In this document: one piece after another, positions 51,701-61,500 of the stretch
Numbering within the stretch: position 1 is the stretch's first letter
How the letters are laid out: every line of letters begins with the position of its first letter
Source of the DNA: a virus
DNA: 64,000 bases
Virus record (IMG/VR): IMGVR_UViG_3300017746_000002
Span: 1-64,000 of that record
Direction: 5' to 3' (one strand)
Made by a program: the position numbers and the translations under genes
The notes under the pieces: model-generated
Told to the model about the DNA's origin: nothing
Database searches by the model: none
The model's input: only the letters and a program-made list of their open reading frames with translations

Positions 51701-54700
51701 TAGCAGGATTCATTTTAAATTCCTCAAATCTATCTGCCATATACTCCTCAGCTAATATATCAGATAATTCTTTAGTGTTCATCTCTTTATAACCCATATC
51801 TATTAATCTTAAGAAGTCAAATGCTTCTGACTCAGATTTAACAAAGATACCTTTATCTATCTCATATCCTTTTTCAGTTCTATATAATGCTCTAAGTTCT
51901 TTTTTAGCAATACTACTATATTTACTCATCTCAGTATCTGTTAGTAGCGTCCTATATACTGCATGGAATGCTTCATGATATTTAAATGGAGCCATTGCAC
52001 TAGTAGCAACTTCCCCTCCTAAAACGCTATCAAATGCATCAGTTTTTGGATTATATATAGACTGCATAGCTAATTCAAAATAACCTACAGTCATAAATTT
52101 ATCTTTCAGTTTACCAGTAAGATAATTTACATATGCTTCTCCTGATTCATGAAAACCAGTCATATCAGATAGTAATATTGTATCAGGTAGATTTGCAGAT
52201 AACCAATCTCTAAATGTATCTATATCCTCAATATCATTACCATCAAAGTTTCTTGTAATCTTACGTATTTTAAAACTATCTTCAAATGCTTTTTTAACAG
52301 CAGCTTTTAACTCTTGTATTTTAGGATCAGTTATGACAATTTGTTGTAAAACTCTATTTATAGCAATTTTACCATCATTAGTTTCTTCATTATATAATTC
52401 AGCATTACGTGCAATTAACTCAGCTCTTTTCTCAGCTCTTAACTTTATTGTATAATCCTTAAGCTCTCTCTCTAGTCTTGAATGTTCAGCAAGTGCTTTT
52501 TGATTTTCAGCTTCTTTAGGTGTATCAGCAGGTACAGCAGATTGTTCTAACACTTCTATTCTAAGTTCAGCAATTCTATCTCTATATGCTGCTTGAACTT
52601 CTTTTTCAAATTCATCAAGACTTTCTCCTATATTTAATTTAACAGCAATTATTTTTAATTGGTCATTAGAAATATTTTCATAATCATCTAATGCAGCATC
52701 CTGTCTTTGTTCTGGTGTTAATTCTTCAACTACTTCATTATCTTTTTCTCTTTCTCTTTCTGATCTTTCTTTTTCTTTAAGAGCATCAGACTTTCTAATT
52801 ATAGGTGTTGTTAATCTAGATATATTACTTCCTTCTAAGTTTAATGTTATGTAAAAACCTTTTTTAACTTCTGATGTTAAGTTTGTTCTTGCAAGAGACA
52901 ATACATTAAAATCCATATTCTTTTTATTAATAGGATATTTAAATGAATTTTTAGTAGGTTGAAAAGCTTTAAAATTTTCATCAGTTAATGCAGCAATCAT
53001 ATCTTCTGCATTATTCCATTCTTGTACTGCTTCAAAATCTATAACTGATTTTAATCTATGATTTTCTGCTTTATCAGATACATTAAAGTTTCTAATTGAA
53101 ACATTTAAACCTCCTATACTGTTCACGTTAAGTGTAACAAATATACCAGGACCCGCAGCAATAAACATACCAGGTAGATCAAATTCTGAATCAGCAGGTG
53201 ATCCATCCATTAATTCTTTATTCCACTTATCATTAAAAGTAATATCTTCAAAATGATTATCATGTGTATCTTTAGATCTTTCTTTTATACTATTTAAAAA
53301 ACTATCAACATCATCAAGACTCATTGTATCTGGAGTAAGTGTAACAATAGCATATTTACCATTATCTAACTTTACAAGAGCATTATATTTACCTTTTAAG
53401 TTAGGGCTTTTAGATTCTAATTTACTGTAAATAGATATAACCTCTTGATACAATTTTTTACCTGCTGGTTTAGTTGTATCAATATTATTTACTGGATTAC
53501 CTTTTACTTTAGAATAAACCCACTTACCATCTTTGTTTTTGTATTTTGAAGGGTAGTTTCTATTGTAGTCCATAATAAAATATGGAGGTTGACCATCTAC
53601 TGTAATATCTGAATAATCCGCTCCTTCTACATCTGTAACTACATATTTATAATCTAATTCACCAAACGTAGCTCCTTGTTCTCCTTTACCGGTTAACCTA
53701 GTTAATGCTCCTTCTGATAACGTAACTCCAATATCTTCAAGATCTGCTATATCAATAATAACCTCCTCTTGGCCTGATTCATCCAACGTTTTTTGCAAAA
53801 ATTCTTCTATAGCATATGCTTGAACATAATTGTTTTTAATCTTGTCAACTATATTATCTATGTTATCACTTTTATATGTTCTAAATAAATCATATGCTTG
53901 TTGATTAGTTATTTGAAGTGGGTCAATAGTATTACCATTACCATCTAACAATACTACCGAACTTGAACCTTGAAAAAATCCTACAGTTTCAGCAACTAAA
54001 TTACCCTCATCATTTATTTGTTCTGATATTATTTCAACATAAAGTTTTTGTTTTTGAATTCTTATACCAGGATTTTTAGGATCTTCTCCAAATTGAAACT
54101 GCTGAAGTTTATTTACATTAGTTTGTCTATCATCCCATTTAGGACCTCTTCTTATTTTTAGTTTTAATGCTCCCTGCTTTTCAGGACTTAACTCTCTTAG
54201 TAACTTTTGAAGTCTATCATTTGCTTCTTTTATTCTTTTTTCTTTATTTTTTATAGCAAAATCATACTTTGGAATAATTGAAAGAGGTTCCCTAGTTAGT
54301 ATCTTAGATATTCTTGTATCATCATCAATAGTCTCATTCTCAACTAAAGTCCAATTATTAATAAAATCATCTACTTTAATAAACTCTTGATCACTTTTCT
54401 TTTTACTATTTGGATCATATGCAGGTCTTAAATGTATTCCCTTCTTAGTTAGTTTATTACCATGAACCATAAACTTATCACCCGTTTCATTATTCTGTAC
54501 AATATCACCTTTCTTTAAAGATACTTCTTCATTAAGTTCATATCCTTCTTCTTTTTTATCTTGTCTTACTTTTTGATTTCTAGAATTAGTTGCATCTTCT
54601 ACTGAACCATATACATCATCATTAATAGGATCACCATTGTTATCTACAATTCTATACATTTGTACGTCCCCTTCTTCTTTTGAGATAGTAGTTTGTTGAA

Positions 54701-57700
54701 CATTTAAACCAGAAGAATGACCTTTTCCTTTTTTATCTACAACCTTTTTTCTTTGTGTATTTTTTTTAGTATTATATTTTTTAGGAATTATCTTTGTAGA
54801 CGTACCAGTTATTTGTTCAACTGTTGTATCAGTTAGTTTTAATATACTTTGAACATTATTTGTGTCTTCATTAGCCATTAACCACTCATTAAAATCAGCC
54901 TTTTCCCCTTTTGCAAAGGCTGGTAAAAATACTTCTTGATTTAATTTCATAATAGCAAAAGCAACTTTTCTTGCTTTCTTTGAGGCAGTGCTATCTAGCC
55001 AATCTCTTTCTGTCATTGGAGTTCCCTTTACACCTCTTTGATAGGTTCTATATTGTTTTTTTAAGTATTGTTTACTTAATGATACACCAGATTCAAAATC
55101 TATTTTATCATCAACAATTTCTCCTGTTTCTTCATCTACTTTAGGTGTAAAGTTATCATCATAGTTATATTCATCATCTCTTATATCTTCAAAGTCTTCT
55201 TGTTCTTCTACATCAAAAGACTCACTTTCTTTTTTACGTGCTGTATTTTCATAAACACCTATTATGTTTTCTATTTTATCAGCAAGCGCTTTATTTTTTG
55301 GATCAGTAAATATAATTTCACCTTTTTTATTAAAGAATGTGTGTGGCATAGGTCCTTCACCTTTTAACCATTGTTCAACCTCAAACATATCCGGGTATAC
55401 TTCAAGTTTAGATAAAGCATTTAAGACATTATTTTTTTCAGTTTGATCAACATACTTTTCTATTCTTTCTCTAACTCCTCTTTTGTTCTCTTCAAAAGCT
55501 TGTTTAAACTGAACTGTAAACTTATCAGCCATGTCATTCAATTTACCAGGAGACATTATATACTGTATAGCTTTATTATAGTCTTCAGCTCTTCCGTTTA
55601 GGAATTTATAGTCTACAATTTTAAGAAGCGTCTCATCTATTTTATCAGAATTAATAAACTCATCATTAGTATTTGCTACAAATTGTAAGAATTTTACAAA
55701 AGGATCTTTTAAGCTTTTTATATTCTGTTCATTAAACATTCCAAAAGGTTGACCTGGTAAACCTTTAAGTTTTGGAATATTAACCTGCTGATCACTTAAC
55801 ACTCTTTCTCTAATTTCAATAATTACTTTTTCTTGAATAGACTGTTCTTTTTTTCTTTGAGCTTCTTCATCAGGTGTTTCTCCTTCTTTAGGTACAAATA
55901 CTGGAGCTGTTTTCTCAACATTTTTTGGATCTGTTAGTACTCCAAAATAAGTTTGTAATAAAGCTAACCTATCTATTTTATTTTTATTTATGTCTTTTTG
56001 ATCTTGTGTTGTTTCTCCTTCAGTTTCTCCAAAAAGTTTTATTTCTGTTTTTAAAAGATTAATCTCATTTATAAGATCATTCATATTGGTTAGCACATCT
56101 AAATCAGATCTTGATAAATTAGCAACAACAGGATCTGCTGCCATGTCTTTATACATTTGATTTGATCTTTCTAAAGCTCTTTTAAATGTATCTCTTGTAA
56201 ATAATGCAAGCATCTTTGCATGATTAAACGCTGCTTGTTTAATTACTTCTTCATTCCACTCTCTAGATTTTACTTCAAAATCAGAAGGATTATATGGGTT
56301 TATTATTTCGTCATTAAGTTGTTTAAATGACTTTTCTAAACTATCTAGATTAGTCATCATACTATTTATACGTTCTCTGGTTTTACCACTTTTAATTTCT
56401 TCTGCTGTAGCATTTGGAAATGCCTCAGCTAATCCTTGATCATCTAGTTTAAGAAAGTCTTCTAGTTGGGAACGAAACTCATAAGCTTTACCAGAACTTA
56501 ATACTGTGTGTAAATGTTGAAATATTCCTTTATCTTTTGCATCCATAAAGTTTAATACAGATCCTGCCATAGATGCATCAAACATTTCTTCATTAGCCAT
56601 TTTTTGATTTATGGCATTAATCTTATCTGGAGAAAAATATTCTTCAGGATTTTCATATACTTCATTAAGTACTTTTACAGTTTCATTAACATAATCATTA
56701 CGTTCTTTTTCATATTTTGCATATGCTTTTGGATCCATGTATTTTTGATACATCTGTGGTGCAAATTCAAAAACAGCTTTTTGTGGTCCTTGTACTAAAC
56801 CACCCATTAAGAATCCTGACATAAATACTTCAAAACCTTGACCAGACATTTGAGATCCTAGTCCTGCTTTTATAGATGCATATTGTGCATCAAGACCCGC
56901 CATTCCTGGATCCTTATAGATATTACTATAATAATCTTTTGCACCTACTGCAATTGCTTCTTGAAATATTTCTTGAAAACCTTCAACTGAATTTGGTAAT
57001 GTATATCTTAATAATTCACCACCAAATATTTTAAGATTACCATTAAGACCACGTTGTCTAAGTCTTCCTAATCTTGATGTACCACCGTCATAAAACTTTT
57101 TGGTACCTTTTTTACCCATTTGTTTAGCAGTGCTTTCTAATATCTGACTACCTACACCTCTCTTAGTAGCTTCAAGTGCTTTGTTAATTCCTCTAAATCC
57201 TCTTAATGCCCCATCAAATACAATCATGTTTGATGCAAATATTATAGGGAAGTTCCACATTAAAGTAGTAAATGCTGCTTCATCAGACTTCTCTACTATT
57301 TTTGCTATTTCATCTGCTGATGGATCGTTACCATTATTATTTGCTTTATAGTCAGCATAGTGTTCAGAAATAAAATCATTCTTTACCATTCCTGCTTCTA
57401 ACTTACTTTCAGCTATAGCAAGATTAACCATTCTCATATCTCTATAAAATCCTCCTGCTGTTTTTGCAACTTTAGCAGCAGTACTAAGAGCCTTTGCTGT
57501 ATTTTCAGCTGTTTTCCAACTCTTAATTGCTTTATATGTATTAGGTGTAAGTTTATCTGCTGTCCATAAACCAGCTCTTAACCAAAAAGATTTTGCGTCA
57601 TCTGCATTCTTTACTGTTTTTAATAAAGCTTCTGATGCATTTTGTGCGTCTTTAATCTTATCTCCAACTCTACCTAATCTAGCAACGTTATATGCAGTTC

Positions 57701-58529
57701 TACTAGCTACAATTGGAGTAGCACCTCCAAACGTTCCTGCCTCAAGAGCAGCTAATGCAAGTTCTTCTACGGCAATGTTAGATAATATACCAACAGTGTA
57801 ACCAGAGTTTAGCATTAAATTAGTTGCAAAACCACCAACACCTCCTCTAGTAGTATTTCCTATTCTCATTGCCTCAGCAAAATTATCAGCACCTTCTATA
57901 TCTGCACTAAGATAGTTTCCTTGCATTGCATCACCAAGAGCATCATATGTACTCATAAAACCAGTACCAAATACTTTACCAAACTGTCCCCACATTCTTT
58001 GATTATCATCCCACCATGTAGAATTTTCGTTATAATACTCCTCATTATTTCTATAAGGATGAAAACCTAACTTATCAAAATTAGGGTGATTATAAAATCT
58101 ATCAAAATTACTTGATTTAAATCCAAAAGTTTGAACATTGTTTGGAGTAAGTTTATCACTAGTAGTAGATGGTTGTGAATATACCTGATTCATTAACCTA
58201 TCTATATCAGACTCAGAATTTTGAGTTTCTAAACTTTGAAACTTTTCTTCTGGAGATAAGTAAGTTGGAGTATACCCTGTATTTATATAACTACTTGCAG
58301 CATCCATATTAGGAGTCCATCCTGGATTTACTTGTGCAGCTAAAAAGCTCATGTCTTGATCACCAAACAAAGCTTGATCAACGTCAAAGTCTTGTGACAA
58401 TTCTAAATCTTGTTGTGGTGAATCTGTTATTCCAGCAAATACATTAGCGTTAGGTGCTAATGGATCAACAGTTTCCTGTGGTACATTGTTTGGAACAATA
58501 TTTCCTTCTTGTGTAATTTCCTCTGCCAT
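42756..58529 (-). CDS. 5257-residue giant protein with RNA-polymerase-like and metallopeptidase regions
   Basis: The largest gene here. The motif GADFDIDKLY (DFDID at residues 3962-3966, bases 46632-46646) lies after 'RIPSQDKHSAVNLKLVDFLP'. This closely resembles the catalytic DxDxD region of crAss-like virion RNA polymerases, which are injected to transcribe early genes. A zincin site HEAFH (residues 2185-2189) with a later 'EEYMADRF' supplies a metallopeptidase region that might cut the polyprotein. Hydrophobic stretches occur near 225-275, about 430 and about 570, possibly for membrane passage. The rest is long helical, acidic sequence. It is far longer than the roughly 2200-residue polymerase of phage phi14:2. 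No stop or frameshift is seen. Confidence 0.78.
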   Translation of the reverse strand: MAEEITQEGNIVPNNVPQETVDPLAPNANVFAGITDSPQQDLELSQDFDVDQALFGDQDMSFLAAQVNPGWTPNMDAASSYINTGYTPTYLSPEEKFQSLETQNSESDIDRLMNQVYSQPSTTSDKLTPNNVQTFGFKSSNFDRFYNHPNFDKLGFHPYRNNEEYYNENSTWWDDNQRMWGQFGKVFGTGFMSTYDALGDAMQGNYLSADIEGADNFAEAMRIGNTTRGGVGGFATNLMLNSGYTVGILSNIAVEELALAALEAGTFGGATPIVASRTAYNVARLGRVGDKIKDAQNASEALLKTVKNADDAKSFWLRAGLWTADKLTPNTYKAIKSWKTAENTAKALSTAAKVAKTAGGFYRDMRMVNLAIAESKLEAGMVKNDFISEHYADYKANNNGNDPSADEIAKIVEKSDEAAFTTLMWNFPIIFASNMIVFDGALRGFRGINKALEATKRGVGSQILESTAKQMGKKGTKKFYDGGTSRLGRLRQRGLNGNLKIFGGELLRYTLPNSVEGFQEIFQEAIAVGAKDYYSNIYKDPGMAGLDAQYASIKAGLGSQMSGQGFEVFMSGFLMGGLVQGPQKAVFEFAPQMYQKYMDPKAYAKYEKERNDYVNETVKVLNEVYENPEEYFSPDKINAINQKMANEEMFDASMAGSVLNFMDAKDKGIFQHLHTVLSSGKAYEFRSQLEDFLKLDDQGLAEAFPNATAEEIKSGKTRERINSMMTNLDSLEKSFKQLNDEIINPYNPSDFEVKSREWNEEVIKQAAFNHAKMLALFTRDTFKRALERSNQMYKDMAADPVVANLSRSDLDVLTNMNDLINEINLLKTEIKLFGETEGETTQDQKDINKNKIDRLALLQTYFGVLTDPKNVEKTAPVFVPKEGETPDEEAQRKKEQSIQEKVIIEIRERVLSDQQVNIPKLKGLPGQPFGMFNEQNIKSLKDPFVKFLQFVANTNDEFINSDKIDETLLKIVDYKFLNGRAEDYNKAIQYIMSPGKLNDMADKFTVQFKQAFEENKRGVRERIEKYVDQTEKNNVLNALSKLEVYPDMFEVEQWLKGEGPMPHTFFNKKGEIIFTDPKNKALADKIENIIGVYENTARKKESESFDVEEQEDFEDIRDDEYNYDDNFTPKVDEETGEIVDDKIDFESGVSLSKQYLKKQYRTYQRGVKGTPMTERDWLDSTASKKARKVAFAIMKLNQEVFLPAFAKGEKADFNEWLMANEDTNNVQSILKLTDTTVEQITGTSTKIIPKKYNTKKNTQRKKVVDKKGKGHSSGLNVQQTTISKEEGDVQMYRIVDNNGDPINDDVYGSVEDATNSRNQKVRQDKKEEGYELNEEVSLKKGDIVQNNETGDKFMVHGNKLTKKGIHLRPAYDPNSKKKSDQEFIKVDDFINNWTLVENETIDDDTRISKILTREPLSIIPKYDFAIKNKEKRIKEANDRLQKLLRELSPEKQGALKLKIRRGPKWDDRQTNVNKLQQFQFGEDPKNPGIRIQKQKLYVEIISEQINDEGNLVAETVGFFQGSSSVVLLDGNGNTIDPLQITNQQAYDLFRTYKSDNIDNIVDKIKNNYVQAYAIEEFLQKTLDESGQEEVIIDIADLEDIGVTLSEGALTRLTGKGEQGATFGELDYKYVVTDVEGADYSDITVDGQPPYFIMDYNRNYPSKYKNKDGKWVYSKVKGNPVNNIDTTKPAGKKLYQEVISIYSKLESKSPNLKGKYNALVKLDNGKYAIVTLTPDTMSLDDVDSFLNSIKERSKDTHDNHFEDITFNDKWNKELMDGSPADSEFDLPGMFIAAGPGIFVTLNVNSIGGLNVSIRNFNVSDKAENHRLKSVIDFEAVQEWNNAEDMIAALTDENFKAFQPTKNSFKYPINKKNMDFNVLSLARTNLTSEVKKGFYITLNLEGSNISRLTTPIIRKSDALKEKERSEREREKDNEVVEELTPEQRQDAALDDYENISNDQLKIIAVKLNIGESLDEFEKEVQAAYRDRIAELRIEVLEQSAVPADTPKEAENQKALAEHSRLERELKDYTIKLRAEKRAELIARNAELYNEETNDGKIAINRVLQQIVITDPKIQELKAAVKKAFEDSFKIRKITRNFDGNDIEDIDTFRDWLSANLPDTILLSDMTGFHESGEAYVNYLTGKLKDKFMTVGYFELAMQSIYNPKTDAFDSVLGGEVATSAMAPFKYHEAFHAVYRTLLTDTEMSKYSSIAKKELRALYRTEKGYEIDKGIFVKSESEAFDFLRLIDMGYKEMNTKELSDILAEEYMADRFEEFKMNPATTKTNTEIKSLFTRIIDFIKAVLRQFKADKSYQLNSLFKDIDGGKYKRAGVQTNKFTIAAAEGVPSVAYKKSIRLGTLDIRYESKTQKGKFIEKRINNVMPADQQHTIVSGITNLYLKRKRNHEGVFNKNEELEKVVFLAIEMYNPNRDFYMQKSEEWQVDTLPHVRNMYDSMLDQVEDIKDMVNERLADIAEKINLEEEDIAELEADGVRSINEWGKSSDEIGGFSSMLSPDLRTYIGLTTLNEADTYGNKYFDDAETELLNIGVDAHRVYNGILKAVANEVNEIEIIKKAWLYSRKNPHSKAFIDNFFKDIGLFDKAMDDAGKTAVLFDDNYTLPEIKDSELYQQFINGFMNFRVDNIFWQKDSSGVVNLYSATTKDDAHHTLSEWASSFNKMYNLVKVLGSEENTNATLTLNSLTQLMAISKIDEQTNLSDRASSVAEDLRVDLGMDISPLYLEYSVLTNILDQSNFTPEQKMLVDTFSMYDAIEEVDIEELVKSINRGENIFLDNQDVDGEDTSKKTDELYGIKSRLIKISINNAPFSESVGATVFKDPKGNLIYAHQMPTLHLEKIIEMKGADYVANKILESPFMKDNVLLNDSKFQTIVEKGLINPMRISGLKSDGILNISENGVLRENKALDVNQKPGVQFGSSTPKEFALSLIHTYLYYYNRTSPDKSPKFYDKETGEPFVLAPIFIRVIEASNTGDFAPLAIYKQVEMSDEGLTLTDEAVEKRKTIVKQSFERAQREANPETRTKQSIYLGNTDKDNNRTDTGRLTRIDDVAELTNSLKARKNRAINIEAPSIGDVVSEELIAGNLSTVLRSREVAVSTNLSVGENSIVDIGGMQFVMYNQGFKKFSDITNAEQDRLMKEMGTSILTSEQYTNRKDKNRRMYSFRNGNKTFYTYLLKDAQWLNDKSTTSRNIFSFVPLSKDSKVQVGLSTKQITVKTIEELQERIDIALEAEDYRLVQVLKDKLDQINESQEDLITNEAIEIITGETMDVDTSVVDGLQEAIEKARTGEMVDFDTLWNELNGDDAVRSRAMQDVNEFIITLKETGAWDEISTEISEGLGQVQEDNNSKIQVVQNDSADLLMSLYNMEEGNLDYNLAQIFLNDQLNTIGINQLVLGDEAYSLKDAVDKIKRAKMQNAAGPNASSLISDPEIGINHETDIIKQLLFNDEKIKKEFDTIIESDRQKEGQEGDRTDGQMYITTKSFKHFMFGFGKWNKTKNDILKQIVAGNMVKVDNDFFGGFNKLSYKEQDMIMNSLKLVYADGQVFLKMSAFVLTPEFTSIERNGEMVAREGRVELHNLRVKLEKFEQEQENEGNGIVSIAVPATASKMMKMNMQDTQAAYDDRSLTNDMTTDLRAKYMRLQLINPSNKVEVIDPRQIKNLITSEQKLDELVNVAGTEMSIADVINLFHNTMSDRVENEFFKRRNLVFSWAGSQDELIKAKDAGKRMTTNLTAFLKYAIKGLEASQAKSQMLDYFGMDAFGEPKYDLNNQLTVKKFQELFLAFFSKGVLAERQPGISAALVSDAGFKVVKKVEAVDKDGVPIRWTVIRSNDWEGLKNLDPNLKAKTYTDKDNETFSGLKRNEYYLDHLRSGVMEYDSNNQPTGIKYTEFVMPPHFKSILENPLSIGDNIPDAIAKMFGIRIPSQDKHSAVNLKLVDFLPVYYGSSAIFSRDLVEISGADFDIDKLYMHIKDFYVQNGEFIEYGSAERMEDAYYDYIKYTLNEYGKKNSSLYMAVEEVLRREKSLENVERLGVTEKTANMSPQAKEEFIKEYLKNKELKIKIELFGLLTSDTDLNVETSKKLFKRAEGLSEAMTMLGQPVSFEEYKAYRKKHTYTIGDQTIMREPYKGAQDNVILDSKIALLGNKGMSDPRAGRIEAIASEPAVLTPLTDEAATDLFGEGTWQYIQRELPELAEEVNETGIDINNINGKITAWDNNKEGARSIGAVVLPNILINILQEHGIKLRSKKRKGVETFDRLSLNGNNYSYDDFGVEYTIDPKTGKQSTDLYRKQFVVSALVTAMTDNAKERLAKKLGLTKNSLATVTTMLALGVDIKTITLLVKHPTIAFAFDQLKNGKVDGNIKTVLETRKRKIKGELEKVTRTPVISLESLTRMNKHFNAITDGTPKLDKTQDVTLVGIGQWSDEEIQFDLAAIDQFLIAYNITESIRNMTELVNLQKGLGRDLEAMQRKEDAAIGLGLKMTNKEFEADTDILVDVRNIFKKGRNIHATNYKLFRESYDYLAPAVFLQRTEPFEKIYNTLIKNLEVTYTKPGKLGNISVDLIAYLNTKSYIHRTLNNSYQSWQGASLQNGMIYDNKIFPSMPQGALSVDTVVERVTKYLSSTKKNNHFIDKYITLRKTNNEDNFSGISQINSNTWTRIDDAELSRIQNSFLELYQDPNTHHDAVHMINYLLVKDGFRYGPNTFMSALPASVTDDIINTINDIHLLMKDPKINNNKYKKLFGVSYEELTTQFLEDYMSHSKTGYDLKSTKVGGEVSSYNTEEIVIPERSILVDYDVAEGDETTQVLSNLAQRVFKYQTKEYGSVIHAFQVLRKGKFDKKVDKEYKKHGIDEAHGKVIETKLAKKRGSEDEMILLEKLIRASFINTATDYASNGTEIRTELMRGNDFRFSTNTNIDKVTKKTLLSLQKDMVYNNLENGEQTIISKAGIKTQEAINKNLKKNPVVRDNVEKTVTVDIFKGVKKGDKSDQIQKNIYIIRRGSGFKTMKAVSKTKTLTLIQFPYVMEMGIGVGKFGQKDKKLYKLVSYKGIDNKTITDPYEIIDNENNIAVGNYAEYVEIEQVGSLSQNAIGLVFGKLPAEKEIKKYIEDKKDIFNSVIDPEQAAETAIDNFTPEAQSNETATEETENEKVDITLDDLKSDKEIDEENEDFRLEEDNAEEKSSTVVDPVSFLSGSISQQAKGNDNDSKLEKEWDKLTGEEKLGANNVMKIYNAQDLIAAYNKTNAKVDISISKFMENLKCNI

Positions 58530-58537
58530 ACTATGGT

Positions 58538-61500
58538 TTATTTCAGATTTTTACTTTGGGTATTTCTATTTTTATTAGCTAAATTTTCTAGATGTTCTCT
58601 TTGAGTTCTCATCATTTCATCAATTTTTGCCTCACCTGATGGAAGCGCTCTAACTTCACCAGCAACTTCTCTATAGACCCATTCTTTATCATCATCTTGG
58701 ATCCATGTTCCTTGTGTCATTTGAGTATATATTGTATTACCATCACTACCTGTCCAAGCTCTAACTTTACCACCTTGAGGTACAGTATGAATATATCCTC
58801 CATTATCTCTTATTATTCTTCTTGTACTAGACACATCCATATTTATTACGTCAAGAGGATTATTTATCATACCTTTATCTACATATATTGTAATAGTATT
58901 CTTATCATCATCAAAAAGTTTAGTAAGTAGATTGTTATCTATAGTAGAGGAGCTTCTCAGTTTTTTTATATAATCTTGATCTAACTGAAGTGTCCAACCA
59001 GATTTACCACCTAAGTTTTCATTATATGTAATAGATATGTTTGGCATGTTAGTAGCAGATGCTGGTTGTCTAAGATCTGTTCTTATTTGTCGTAATATTT
59101 GATCCATACCTTCAGACCATTCCATATCTGTTAATGCTCCTTTTACAATATGCATTGATGGATCTCCTAGTTTAACAACAACATTTGATTTATCTAATTT
59201 GTTAACTGCATTTAAAGCTATTGTTAATTGAGTTGCTATTTCTGGATGAGCATTTCCGTGTATATATGTACCATTCCAATTATCAGTCATTGCAATGCTT
59301 CCATCATTTATCTGATCTTTTAGCATAAACTCATTTCTTGCACTAAATGTTGGAAAACCATTACCTGCAACAGAACTAGTCATCCCTTGATTCATTGCAT
59401 CATATAGACTATTATATGCTACTGTAGTCTTATCATTCATATTATTATAAGGCCTAGAACCAGCTCCTGGTCTCCAATCTTCACTACTATGTTTCACAAC
59501 ATGGTGTTGTAATCTTACAGGAAACTTTTTTCCACGTCCATCTGTAGCTCTAAAATTATTATAAAAGCTATTTGACAAATTATCCTCAGAAGAATCAACA
59601 CCTTTTAGATAATTATCTATACCCTCTTGTCCAAATCTAGTATATTGAGATGATATGTTTTCAACTATTCTTAATTCTGACATATCTACTGCATAATTTT
59701 CTTTTAATGCTGATTTAATATCAGAAACACCTAATGTTTTTAAAACATCAGGAGTAAAGATGCCGGATAAGTATTGTTGATATTTTGCATAATCTCCAAA
59801 GTCTTCAACACTTTTTAATACTGCTGGTAAATTTGCATTATCAGCGTTAGCTTTAAACTTATCTGCTCCAACTTGCTGATATTCTGATAAATTTAACATT
59901 CTAAATGTTCCATTATCATTTTCAATTAATGGTGAACCATATTTATCAAAAAATTCTTTTAATGATGGATCTGCTTGTGCCATTATCATATCATAAGCAG
60001 ACTTGTATGTTTTATTTTGTTTTTCAACTATGTTTAATACATCAGCTTTACCATTTTCAATCTGACTTTCTATCTGAGATATTTGTGTATTTAAAGAATT
60101 AAACTCAGCTGTACCTAACATAGGTGCAAATGCTCCTTCATCTCCTAAACCTACTTGATGATGATATTTTTGTAATACTTCTAAATAAAGATCTTCAAGA
60201 TCTGTTTGACTTCTACCTGCTCCGTTAAGTAAATACTCTTTAGCTTCATTCCAGTGTAAAAATTTCTTTTCCCATTTACCGTCTTTATTAGTAGGGTTAG
60301 TATCTTTCATATATCCAGAACCATCAGCATAGGTAAACACTTCAACTTCAATACCTGTTGGATCTACGTCATAGTCAGCACTACTCCAAATAGAAGCTAA
60401 CTGAGTATGCATTTGTTCAATAGCAGTAAACATTGGAGCATTAACATTGTCTCTCATTTTTGTATCTATGTAAAACTTGTTATCTCCCATAAGATCACCT
60501 GTATTTTCATATGAGCTAAGGTTTAATTCTGCATCAGGCATTCCGCTTTGCATACCAGGACCGTCAAGATTAAGACCTCCACCACCTTCAAGTGATTTTT
60601 TATAGTCAGCTAAAGCTTTAGCATCATTAAACTTTTGTTGTTGTTCAATCATTCTGTATTCATGATCTAACTTTTTTGAAACTAAAGGATTAACTTTTCT
60701 ATCTGTAACTTTCATTGTAGTAGTAGCATACTCATTAGCAGCAGATAATACATCTTTATTAATAGAGTAATTCATATATGCTTGATAAGCAATGTTTCTC
60801 ATTTCTGCAAGATCTTTATATTCTCTAGATATATCTAAAATAGTTTTGTTATCTTTTTGTATACCTTTATCTATTGCTGTAATAGCACCAAGAGTTTCTA
60901 AATAAGTTTGTTTTGCCTTAGTACCCGCTTTTGGATATTTTTCTAAATACTTTTCCCAACTATTTTTTGTTTGTGTTAATTTATCTTTTTGACTTGTTTC
61001 AGTTTTTATTTCATCTTCTATGCCAGTTTTACTTTGATCAATTATCTGACTTAAAATATATTTTTCAGCATTTTCTTTACTACCGTATTTTGTAATATTA
61101 TTTTCATTTTCATAAAACTTTCTTGCTTTTACATATGCTGCTGTAGCATAACCTCTTGAAATAAGAGGATCATCTAGTATAGTTTTAGCAATAATATTTG
61201 CAGCAGGATTGTATGTTCCCATTACTCCTGTTTCTTTATCTACTACACCAGTTGGTCTATTAGTAATAACAGAGCCATTGGTCATTGTAGACATCCATAC
61301 TCCATCTTCACTAAACACAACATCAGTCATTTCTAACTTTTTACCTTTACCTTCATAGTTCATTAGGTATTCAATACCTCTTTCAATTAAATCAGGGTCT
61401 TCAACATATTCAGGTAATCTTTCTGACATAGATTCTTCTAAGGATCCTGCTTTAAAATCTTGCATAGAAAAATTTAATCTATCTACACCATCTTGCCAAT

